Shown: positions 1-6,112 of the stretch, one piece after another
How the letters are laid out: each line of letters begins with the position of its first letter
Numbering within the stretch: the first letter of the stretch is position 1
DNA from: Acidobacteriota bacterium
Lineage (GTDB): Bacteria; Acidobacteriota; Terriglobia; Acidiferrales; UBA7541
Direction: 5' to 3'
Assembly (NCBI GenBank): GCA_003131705.1
Contig: PKUY01000399.1
Span: 1-7,035, forward strand
Length of the DNA: 7,035 nt
The notes under the pieces: generated by a model
The model's input: only the letters and a program-made list of their open reading frames with translations
What the model was told of the DNA's origin: nothing
Database searches by the model: none
Program-made: the position numbers and the translations under genes

Positions 1-1513
1 CCGCGAGCAGGAGCGCGGGCAACTGGTCGAAGCCCTCGCGCGTTTCGATCTTGAGAACGATGCCGAGATTTTCGCCGCCGAGATCGCCAAGGCGCGCCTG
101 CAACTCGCGGACGTCGGCTCCCTTGCGGACAAAGGAGTAGCCGACGATATCGGCGTTCTTGACCACGAACGGGAGGGCATCAAGATCGTCCTTCGTGAGA
201 GAAGAGAGGCGGAGTTGAGTCTCAGGGACGTTGACGCCTTTTTCGGCGCCCAGCTTTTCACCAGTCGGACGAGCATGGGTAATTTCGACGGTAACTTTCT
301 CCGGGGTGACGGTGCGGATGATGCCGCCGATTTTCCCGTCGTCGAGCACGATAGGTTCGCCGGACCGCACGCAATCGAAAAATTCAGGAAGCGTGACACC
401 AATGCACGCCGGGCTGATCAACTGTTTTTCCTTGTCGTACTTCGCGGGTTGACCTGGATCGAGTGACCGCGTTAGGACGAGCGTGTCGCCGACACTGAGC
501 CGAAGCGAACGCGGTTTCGCAGGAATTGCTTCGACGCTTGCGAGGCGCAGAGATTTTGCGATGTTCTTTCCAGCGCGAGAGTGAACCTGAAGCGCGAGTC
601 CGGGTGCGATGTAGGCAGTGCGGGAGGACTCGGCCCACCGGCTGTTGCCCTCAACGCCGGTGATGGTCAGGGACCGGGACGCGCCGCGAGCGTCCGTGAA
701 GCGAACGCGGTCGCCGAGCTTGATCCGCGTGAGCCATTCAGCGGGAACCGGGATGCAGGCGTCCGGTTTGGCAGGCGCCTGCTCGGGATGAGAGCCAGGA
801 GTGAGCCAGACGCGAGCCGGGGAAACGACGCGGCCGAAGTCGTCGCGCTGGGGGCGATATTTCAGCACGGCGGGCCCGTGTTCGATGGGTCCGGTGCGCA
901 GCTTGGGACCAGCGAGGTCCATGGCGATCTTGCAGGGGCGACCGGTTTCTTTCACGGCGCGGTGAAGGTTGCCTACCATTGCGGACCATGCCTCGGGGCC
1001 GTCGTGGGCGCAGTTGATCCGCATGCAATCCATGCCGTGAAGGACGAGATCGCGGACGAGGTCGTAGTCGGTGGCGGCTTCAGAGGGCATCGTCACCATG
1101 ATGCGGACGTTGCGACCCGTGGGCGGGAGACCCAGGAGGACCTCGGAATTCTTTTCGAGCAAGGCAGCGCCATCGCCGATAGCGGGCGCACCGTCGGGAA
1201 GATCGAGAGATGCCTCTGCGGCTCCAGCGAGATGGTTGAGCACCTTCATCACGGCTTGTAGGCCGCCGATGACGTGCGATTCGGTGCGGCCAAGAGACGA
1301 CAGGCCAAGGGAGGCGAGTTGCGCCTGGAGTTCGCGGATGTCGTGGCGGCGAAGCGCGAGATAGTGAATCAGATTCGTCGCGCTGGCGCGGTGCTCGGGG
1401 TGAACGCCGGCTAAATCGACGAGACTGGTCGCTTCGAGGTTTAGCATCTCGGAACGAAGAAGGCTTAACTGCTGGATCAGCTCTTGGGGCTGCAACTGAT
1501 TTCCGTTTTGCAT
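1..1513 (-). CDS. pyk: Pyruvate kinase, long atypical form (partial, C-terminus beyond left edge)
   Basis: Pyruvate kinase makes pyruvate and ATP from phosphoenolpyruvate and ADP in the cytoplasm, the last step of glycolysis. The frame is open for 504 codons from the ATG at 1513 and leaves the window without a stop. An N-terminal extension of about 130 residues comes first. Recognisable blocks follow: MRINCAHDG (164-172, the RLNFSHG position), MDLAGPKLRTG (198-208), KGVNVPE (425-431), LTKDDLDALPF (439-449), YSFVRKGADV (459-468) and LKIETREGF (487-495), which carries the catalytic lysine region. The B domain between the second and third blocks spans about 215 residues, roughly twice the usual size. 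The start is supported by GGAG eight bases upstream (1522-1525). Lys204 and Ala169 replace the Glu and Ser typical of K+-dependent enzymes. The fold assignment is secure; activity as a true pyruvate kinase is inferred, because the rest of the active site and the C domain are not visible. Confidence 0.9.
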   Translation of the reverse strand, partial: MQNGNQLQPQELIQQLSLLRSEMLNLEATSLVDLAGVHPEHRASATNLIHYLALRRHDIRELQAQLASLGLSSLGRTESHVIGGLQAVMKVLNHLAGAAEASLDLPDGAPAIGDGAALLEKNSEVLLGLPPTGRNVRIMVTMPSEAATDYDLVRDLVLHGMDCMRINCAHDGPEAWSAMVGNLHRAVKETGRPCKIAMDLAGPKLRTGPIEHGPAVLKYRPQRDDFGRVVSPARVWLTPGSHPEQAPAKPDACIPVPAEWLTRIKLGDRVRFTDARGASRSLTITGVEGNSRWAESSRTAYIAPGLALQVHSRAGKNIAKSLRLASVEAIPAKPRSLRLSVGDTLVLTRSLDPGQPAKYDKEKQLISPACIGVTLPEFFDCVRSGEPIVLDDGKIGGIIRTVTPEKVTVEITHARPTGEKLGAEKGVNVPETQLRLSSLTKDDLDALPFVVKNADIVGYSFVRKGADVRELQARLGDLGGENLGIVLKIETREGFDQLPALLLA

Positions 1514-1535
1514 TTTGGCCGCTCCGAAAGCAAAC

Positions 1536-1568
1536 ACGGAGTGTACTTTACATTCGTTACAGCTCCGT
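1536..1568. promoter_or_regulatory. Imperfect inverted repeat upstream of the pyruvate kinase gene
   Basis: ACGGAG-TGTA at 1536-1545 is mirrored by TACA-G-CTCCGT at 1558-1568. This gives 10-base arms with one bulged base (G1562) around a 12-base centre. It lies 23 bases upstream of the pyruvate kinase ATG, so it could be a regulator-binding site or a hairpin in the 5' leader of that mRNA. No T-run follows on either strand, so it is not an intrinsic terminator. The symmetry is seen directly; the regulatory role is a guess. Confidence 0.35.
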
Positions 1569-1660
1569 GAATGACGGCCCCGTTTTATGTACGCGAGGCC
1601 GAAGCAGCGGAAGAAACTCGAAAAGGCGCTGAGGTCGGCTCATCAGAATTCGCGATTGGA

Positions 1661-1690
1661 TGGAAACCCGGACCGCCTCGATGCTATGAT
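1661..1690 (+). promoter_or_regulatory. Candidate sigma-70-type promoter for tRNA-Cys
   Basis: TATGAT at 1685-1690 matches the -10 consensus at five of six positions. TGGAAA at 1661-1666 matches the -35 consensus at four of six, with 18-base spacing. Transcription would begin near 1697 and give a leader of about 35 bases before the tRNA, a normal layout. The -35 match is weak and no start site has been mapped. Confidence 0.4.
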
Positions 1691-1731
1691 TCGGAGCGCA
1701 TGATCGCTGTTCATGTTTCTTGATTCACGGC

Positions 1732-1805
1732 GGCGCGGTCGCCAAGTGGTAAGGCAAAGGTCTGCAAAACCTTTATCGGCGGTTCGATCCCGCCCCGCGC
1801 CTCCA
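1732..1805 (+). tRNA. tRNA-Cys (anticodon GCA), CCA encoded
   Basis: A complete cloverleaf can be drawn. The acceptor stem GGCGCGG (1732-1738) pairs with CCGCGCC (1795-1801). The D stem is GCC (1741-1743) with GGC (1753-1755). The anticodon stem is AAGGT (1757-1761) with ACCTT (1769-1773) around the loop CTGCAAA, which puts GCA at 1764-1766. The T stem is GGCGG (1778-1782) with CCGCC (1790-1794) around TTCGATC. The discriminator base at 1802 is T, the identity base expected for cysteine tRNA, and the 3' CCA is encoded at 1803-1805. All stems are fully paired, so the gene looks functional. It stands alone rather than in a tRNA cluster, and I see no T-run terminator before aroF. Confidence 0.97.
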
Positions 1806-1840
1806 AAATTCCTTCCTCTTTGCATCGCTGCGGTGGCTCT

Positions 1841-1868
1841 TTGTCAGCGCGGCACGATGGGGTAAAGT
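1841..1868 (+). promoter_or_regulatory. Candidate sigma-70-type promoter for aroF
   Basis: TTGTCA at 1841-1846 matches the -35 consensus at five of six positions. TAAAGT at 1863-1868 matches the -10 consensus at four of six, with 16-base spacing. The predicted start near 1875 would give a short leader of about 24 bases that contains the aroF ribosome binding site. Read-through from the tRNA-Cys promoter is an alternative, because no terminator separates the two genes. Confidence 0.4.
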
Positions 1869-1898
1869 TTCCGTTTCCTGAATCTCAGGAGAGCTGCA

Positions 1899-2927
1899 AT
1901 GCTCGTCGTAATGCAGTCTCAGGCGACCGAAGCGCAGGTCCGCGCCGTTTGCGAGCAAATCGAGTCGCTCGGTTTCCGAGCCCACCCGATTCCCGGCGAG
2001 GGCCGCACGGCGATCGGCATCACCGGCAATAGCGGGACTGTGGACACGGGCTCGCTCGAATCGATGCCCGGCGTGGTGGAATGCATACCGGTCAGCAAGC
2101 CCTACAAGCTTGTCAGCCGCGACATAAAATCCGATAACACCATCGTCCGCATCCCGACCCCATGCGGCGAAGTCACATTCGGCGGTAAAGCCATTGGCAT
2201 CGTGGCCGGAACGTGCGCTGTGGAAACGCGTGAGCAAGTTTTCGCGATAGCCGAGCGCATCCGAACCGCGGGTGGCCGCCTCTTCCGCGGTGGCGCATTC
2301 AAGCCTCGCACGTCGCCGTACAGTTTCCAGGGGCTTGGCGAAGAGGGGCTCAAGATTCTCGCCGAGGTCCGCGAAAGATTTGGCCTCGGCATCGTCACCG
2401 AAGCGGTTGACGACGATTCGCTCGATCTGGTCGAGAAATACGCCGACGTCATTCAATTAGGCGCGCGGAACATGCAGAATTTCTCGCTCCTGAAACGCGC
2501 CGGCCGCGCGCGCAAACCCGTGCTGCTGAAGCGGGGGTTGGCCGCGACGCTCGACGAATTTCTGATGGCTGCCGAATACGTGATGTCCGAAGGCAATTAT
2601 CAGGTAATTCTCTGCGAGCGCGGCATTCGCACGTTCGCAGACCACACGCGCAACACGCTCGACTTGAGCGTGATCCCTGCCGTCCAACGCCTAAGCCATC
2701 TTCCCATCATCGTTGACCCGTCGCACGGCACGGGCCGGCGCAACAAAGTGCTTCCTCTCTCGCGCGCGGCGGTCGCCGTTGGCGCCGACGGGCTCCTCAT
2801 CGAAGTTCATCATGATCCCAGCCACGCGCTATCCGACGGCCCGCAGTCAATTCTGCCTGATGAATTCGACCGGCTCGTCCGCGAAGCCCGCGACATCGCC
2901 GCAATTATCGGCCGCACACTGAATTGA
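1899..2927 (+). CDS. aroF: 3-deoxy-7-phosphoheptulonate (DAHP) synthase, type I-beta with N-terminal ferredoxin-like domain
   Basis: This enzyme condenses phosphoenolpyruvate with erythrose 4-phosphate to DAHP, the committed step of the shikimate pathway, in the cytoplasm. The 342-residue length and two-part layout match the Thermotoga/Bacillus-type family: a ferredoxin-like regulatory domain (about 1-70), then a TIM barrel (about 80-342). Diagnostic blocks are [12 protein letters not shown] (134-145), GARNMQNF (188-195), VLLKRG (208-213), CERGIRTF (239-246) and DPSHGTG (273-279). By comparison with the Thermotoga enzyme, the metal ligands should be Cys106, His276, Glu302 and Asp313, and all are present. 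In this family the N-terminal domain binds Tyr or Phe for feedback inhibition, so the same control is likely. The ATG follows AGGAG (1887-1891) at seven bases. One oddity is that the usual AGPC around the metal cysteine reads AGTC here (103-106). The stop overlaps the start of the next gene. Confidence 0.96.
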   Translation: MLVVMQSQATEAQVRAVCEQIESLGFRAHPIPGEGRTAIGITGNSGTVDTGSLESMPGVVECIPVSKPYKLVSRDIKSDNTIVRIPTPCGEVTFGGKAIGIVAGTCAVETREQVFAIAERIRTAGGRLFRGGAFKPRTSPYSFQGLGEEGLKILAEVRERFGLGIVTEAVDDDSLDLVEKYADVIQLGARNMQNFSLLKRAGRARKPVLLKRGLAATLDEFLMAAEYVMSEGNYQVILCERGIRTFADHTRNTLDLSVIPAVQRLSHLPIIVDPSHGTGRRNKVLPLSRAAVAVGADGLLIEVHHDPSHALSDGPQSILPDEFDRLVREARDIAAIIGRTLN

Positions 2928-4045
2928 AACATCGCCTTAACTACCGGCTGGTTATTCTGGTCATTCTTCTGACGGGCTTCGCTGTCCGCGAAGTAGCGCT
3001 CGAGCTGCGCCCGTCTTTTCTGCGCCCGGGCCTTCACCTCTTCGCGTACGTAGGTAACACAGCCGACGGCACGCTATCCGCGATCGATCTTGTAAAACTT
3101 TCGCCCGCTGCGACGATCTCCGTAGGCCCGCAGCCGACAGGCGTCCGCGCGAATCCTGCACGCGAGGAAATCTGGGGACTGAGTTCATCGGGCGGCTATG
3201 CTTGGGTTCTCGACGTGACGACCAATCGTGTCGTCTCGCGCATTCCCGTTGGCTCCGCTCCCTACGCACTCGATTTTTCTCCGGACGGGACGCGCGCCTA
3301 CGTTGCCGCGTCGGGCTCAAACACAGTCGTTGAGATCGACTGTGCCATGCGCGCAGTAATTGGTCGCGCACGCACGGGACGGAGGCCTTGGATCGCCCGC
3401 ATATCGCCGGACGGCAAGCTGCTGCTCGTCTCGAATCGCGACGACTCGACCGTTTCCGTTCTCGACGCCGATTCTCTTGCTTCGCGCGCAGTCGTTCCCG
3501 TGGTCTCTGCTCCCGAGCAGATCGCAATTCTGCCCGATGGCTCGAAGGCCTTCGTGACCTCCGGCACGCTGAACGAAATTTCCGTTGTGGATTTGAAACG
3601 GATAGCGCTGCTTACGAATCTCTCGCTCGACGGAACGCCCAGCGACCTGATCCTCAAGCCGGATGGTGGCGAGCTCTATATCCCATCGAGCAATGCCCAC
3701 GGTCTGCTGATCGTGAATACACAGACGAACGAAGTCGGCGACTTTCTTTTGCTCGGAATGTCGCCCTCTGCCGGCGTCCTCACAGCGGACGCCGAAACGC
3801 TCTATGTTTCCGATTCGGCCGCCGGACACATCGTTCCCGTCGCAGTCGATTCCCGCCAGGCCGCCCGCCCGATCTCGGTGGGTCAAGCCCCGGGTGCGAG
3901 CCAGCTCACGCCCGGAGGTGACATTCTCGTCGTGGTGAACACAGCCTCGGATGAACTAGCCGTGATTCGCGCGAAGACCTCAAGCCTGATCACTCTGATT
4001 CCGACCGGTGCCGCTCCCCGAGACTTGGCGATCAAGGTTTTCTGA
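2924..4045 (+). CDS. Exported YVTN-family beta-propeller repeat protein
   Basis: A 373-residue protein with a basic N-terminus and one hydrophobic stretch ([13 protein letters not shown], 9-21), read as a signal peptide or membrane anchor; no clear AxA cleavage site is seen. From about residue 41 it consists of eight repeats of about 41 residues. Each starts with a YVTN-like strand (YVGN, YVAAS, LVSN, FVTS, YIPS, YVSD, VVNT) followed by a V-x-D type strand and a (P/S)VG turn, and several carry SPDG. This pattern is typical of the YncE-like YVTN beta-propeller family, whose members mostly have no known ligand; I cannot name one here. The start is TTG, whose last two bases plus the next A form the aroF stop (TTGA). 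It has no visible Shine-Dalgarno sequence and no other nearby start codon, so translation probably depends on ribosomes finishing aroF. Its last 66 bases overlap the opposing relic gene. Confidence 0.88.
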   Translation: MKHRLNYRLVILVILLTGFAVREVALELRPSFLRPGLHLFAYVGNTADGTLSAIDLVKLSPAATISVGPQPTGVRANPAREEIWGLSSSGGYAWVLDVTTNRVVSRIPVGSAPYALDFSPDGTRAYVAASGSNTVVEIDCAMRAVIGRARTGRRPWIARISPDGKLLLVSNRDDSTVSVLDADSLASRAVVPVVSAPEQIAILPDGSKAFVTSGTLNEISVVDLKRIALLTNLSLDGTPSDLILKPDGGELYIPSSNAHGLLIVNTQTNEVGDFLLLGMSPSAGVLTADAETLYVSDSAAGHIVPVAVDSRQAARPISVGQAPGASQLTPGGDILVVVNTASDELAVIRAKTSSLITLIPTGAAPRDLAIKVF

Positions 4046-5032
4046 CATCTGGATTCCCGGAATGGGCTCGCTCACCCCTTGCCCGGGTGGGGCATTGATG
4101 CAGAAATCCATCGCAGTGCCGCTGAGCGGGATGCTATGCGGGCTGCCAGGAGCGTTATCGGCAATAACCAGCGTGGCGCTTCGAGTTTCCGCAGCCGCCC
4201 CGCACATCGCGGACTGCGCTGGTTTAAACGCCACCTGAATCGCGCACGTTCCGCCCAGCGGCGTGTCTTGCCCGGTGCAAGCCTCTGTGGTCACAGCGAA
4301 ATCGCCCGTATTGGGCCCGGACTTAGCCACCGATGCAATCGCCAGCGCGCCCGCGAACGGCCCGCCGCTGTTGTTGGTGACTGTCACTGGTTGTGCCGTT
4401 CCGGCTGTTCCCGATAGCTGGTTTCCAAAATTTAAGCCCGAGGGCACCGAGATCCCCGGGAGCGTTGCGGTACCCAACAAGGAAACAATTGGCGGGCTGT
4501 CCCCAGTAATGTTCAGCGTCGCCGAACGAATTCCGGTTGGTGCTGAAGAACCAGGGCTAAACGAAACACCGATCTGGCAGGACCTCCCTGCGCCCAAGCT
4601 TGGCGCGCACGAATTTCCCAGCTCTAAATCACCGGAGTTTGCACCCGTCACGGCGACTCCGCTGATTCCAGCCGGCGCACCGCCAAGTCGGTGAGCCGTG
4701 GCTCCGAGGAAACCGGTAACGGATGTTGCTGTGCCTCCCACGTAAATCTTTCCTGAAGTATCAACTGCCACGCTCGTCGCAGAGTCTTTTCCGGACCCCC
4801 CGAGAAACGTCGCGTAAACGATGGCGAGCGACGGGTCGATCACCATCGTGGCGTGCGGGTCATACGGCCGGAGGCGAAAGCCTACGGAGCCATCCGCCTC
4901 GAGCACGTACGCTCCATCCACGCGTTTCTTGACGGCCTGCGCACGCGTTCCCCCTGTGTGAAGTTTTCGGCAGAGCACGGCAATTGTGCCCGTTTCCGCT
5001 CGCCTCGCCGCCTTGCGGCAACTTGAAGCCAC
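3980..5032 (-). pseudogene. C-terminal fragment: end of SBBP N-terminal domain, partial SBBP repeat, two choice-of-anchor D domains
   Basis: The ORF starts at 5032, but recognisable sequence begins at VDGAYVLEADGSVGFRLRPY (residues 38-57), followed by MVIDPSL, the end of the N-terminal domain. Residues 70-100 hold one SBBP repeat (YATFLGGSGKDSATSVAVDT, then GKIYVGGTATS). Near residues 113-120 the text switches to GISGVAVTGANSGDLELGNSC, which is the middle of a choice-of-anchor D domain; the first strands of that domain and the rest of the repeat are missing. A second, nearly complete domain follows (PSGLNFGNQLSGTAG... to ...SIPLSGTAMDF). The final 35 or so residues resemble nothing in the family and run into the 3' end of the converging propeller gene, so the original C-terminus is probably lost. 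Confidence 0.72.
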
Positions 5033-5068
5033 AGCGGCCCTCCTTCCCCTTGCGTGTGCGGCTTCCGT

Positions 5069-5494
5069 TCACTGTCCTCTCAGTACGCACCTTCCGAGCC
5101 TTCCGCGTGGAACGCGATTTCGGTCCGCCCGTCCCCGGCGCACGGCGGTGTCGCCCGTGCCAGTGCCACTATCCGCGATCTCCTCGTAGATCGCTGGCTT
5201 GTTCATCGTCATTTCATTGCCGCCGTTGCTCATTACCAAATTGCCCGAGTCATCCAGATGCAAGTCCTGCGCGCCTTCAAGCGCAAACCTCAACTTCGAA
5301 ATATCTGTGCCCGGTGCGATGCGCAAATCGTATTCGACCCCTTCATCGGTGCCGTAAACGGCCACGTTGAATCCCCGCGCAACGCTCGCTGCCTCCGTAC
5401 GCGCGAAACGAGGCACATGCGTGCGCCACATCCTCGGATCGTTTCCAAGGAGATAGTTGCTCTCGCCCTGTAGCTTCCCCCTTCTCCCTGCCAC
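5069..5494 (-). pseudogene. Middle fragment of the SBBP protein N-terminal domain
   Basis: Family likeness begins at about 5480, directly after the G-run. The blocks are GESNYLLGNDPRMWRTHVP, ARGFNVAVYGTDEGVEYDLR, APGTDISKLRFALEGAQDL and the motif GGNEMTMNKPAIYEEI. These match the family pattern GxxNYFxGNDPxxWxTxVP...YYGxxxxxEYDFxxAPGxDPxxIxLxFxGA...KPxxY. The apparent GTG at 5494 lies upstream of the frame change and is probably not a true start. After KPAIYEEI (ending near 5177) the translation turns into Arg- and Gly-rich sequence without family likeness and stops at TGA 5069-5071. The C-terminal fragment continues in this same frame beyond the stop. Confidence 0.7.
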
Positions 5495-5952
5495 GCCAAT
5501 CTCTGATCTCCATTGCCATTGCCCGGCTCGCGCTCGACCTTGTCGCTCGATGTACGGAAACGGATCGCGACAGTGCCCGTAGTTCCTGCGCGCACTGCAA
5601 TCTGGTTGCGCATCAGAAAAACCGTCAGCCCTTTGCCGCGCCCGAAGAACTCAACACGCGAGTCCGACTGCCCTACGTTCGACTCAAGAACCATGGGAAT
5701 CGAAACCGGCGCGATGCTGGGTCTCACCGAATCATTTTCTGAACGAGTGCTGACGACGGGCCGAGAAATCTGCATTCGCGCTCCGTTTCGAGACGCACCT
5801 CGGCCAGCCTGCTTCTGCACGGATTTATTGGGGAGAACCGCAGCGGCGGCGCGCAGCCCCGATGAACCGTGCATGCCGCGGTGCCTGAGGAGGAAAATGT
5901 ATCCGCTTCCGGCAAGAGCCAGAAGACACACTACGAAATGCTTCGTACTCAT
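5290..5952 (-). pseudogene. N-terminal fragment of the SBBP protein: signal peptide plus start of the conserved N-terminal domain
   Basis: The frame from the ATG at 5952 stays open for 220 codons, but family likeness ends near codon 158. Residues 5-22 (HFVVCLLALAGSGYIFLL) form a hydrophobic signal sequence. Residues 30-80 are a low-complexity linker rich in Ser, Arg and Ala. Residues 84-122 match the usual opening of SBBP proteins: SIPMVLESNVGQSDSRVEFF corresponds to the common PLSFExNxGQTDxxVxF pattern, then GRGKGLTVFLMRNQIAV. After Glu157 the frame crosses GGGGG and becomes arginine-rich shadow sequence, while the real continuation is in the next fragment. An automatic gene caller would probably report this as a separate hypothetical protein. 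Confidence 0.7.
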
Positions 5953-5969
5953 TTAGGCCCTCCTCCAGC

Positions 5970-6022
5970 GACGAGTTCGGTTTCTCGTCTCCAGATTGGG
6001 CGGCTCAAATGTCGCCGAGCCG
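5970..6022 (-). other. Two small hairpins in the leader of the SBBP relic
   Basis: Between the GH57 terminator and the SBBP start codon two perfect 6-bp stems can form. CGGCTC (6001-6006) pairs with GAGCCG (6017-6022) around a 10-base loop. GACGAG (5970-5975) pairs with CTCGTC (5984-5989) around an 8-base loop, just upstream of the ribosome binding site. I cannot match them to a riboswitch class that I know. They may be incidental in GC-rich DNA. Confidence 0.3.
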
Positions 6023-6046
6023 GGTGCTATTAGTAGTTTTGAATCT

Positions 6047-6068
6047 AAAAAGTCCCTTGCGAAGGGAC
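6047..6068 (-). terminator. Rho-independent terminator after the GH57 gene
   Basis: On the minus strand GTCCCTT-CGC-AAGGGAC (6068 down to 6052) forms a perfect 7-bp stem with a three-base loop. It is followed at once by TTTTT (6051-6047). The stem starts 44 bases after the GH57 stop codon, a normal distance. No T-run follows on the plus strand, so it should work only for the minus-strand gene. It separates GH57 transcription from the SBBP relic. Confidence 0.88.
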
Positions 6069-6112
6069 GCGCTGACGATCCCTCCGCGGATTCCAAAAGT
6101 CGATCCGTCTTA

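Larger units (their letters stand above)
3980..5952 (-). pseudogene. Decayed SBBP / choice-of-anchor D secreted protein gene (whole locus)
   Basis: Pieces of one protein can be read in order on this strand but not in one open frame. The order is signal peptide, conserved N-terminal domain of SBBP-repeat proteins, one partial SBBP repeat and two choice-of-anchor D (Ig-like) domains. Such proteins are usually secreted or surface-bound and often exceed 1000 residues; this locus has room for about 650. Damage seen: a change to the -1 frame at a run of five G at 5477-5481; a TGA at 5069-5071 in the second frame; about 200 bases of extra sequence with no family likeness between 5177 and 4930; a fused repeat/Ig junction near 4670-4690; and a tail ending inside the converging propeller gene. 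The start codon has a very strong ribosome binding site (GGAGGAGGG, 5958-5966), so a short N-terminal product could still be made. Sequencing error could explain the frameshift alone but not the other lesions. Confidence 0.75.

Noticed and set aside
581..1261. 226-codon open frame on the plus strand
   Set aside because: It lies wholly antisense to the pyruvate kinase, whose conserved motifs are unmistakable; long antisense frames are common in GC-rich genes.
1643..1825. 60-codon minus-strand frame containing GAGRDRTADKG
   Set aside because: It crosses the tRNA-Cys gene in antisense; its text is the reverse reading of the tRNA and not a protein.
1773..2456. 227-codon open frame on the minus strand ending in WRRGAGSNRR
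   Set aside because: It is antisense to aroF and its end is the antisense of the tRNA; GAGSNRR-type endings are a familiar artefact of translating tRNA genes backwards.
4060..4085. CACCC...GGGTG hairpin near the converging gene ends as a terminator
   Set aside because: The stem is only five base pairs and no T-run follows on either strand.
4984..5473. Overlapping plus-strand frames of 128 and 139 codons
   Set aside because: They lie opposite the SBBP relic and give Arg/Cys/Pro-rich translations typical of shadow frames, with no good ribosome binding site noted.
5470..5495. Programmed -1 frameshift joining the first two SBBP fragments
   Set aside because: The site does not fit a standard slippery heptamer, no clear downstream stimulatory structure was found, and the second frame soon meets a stop.
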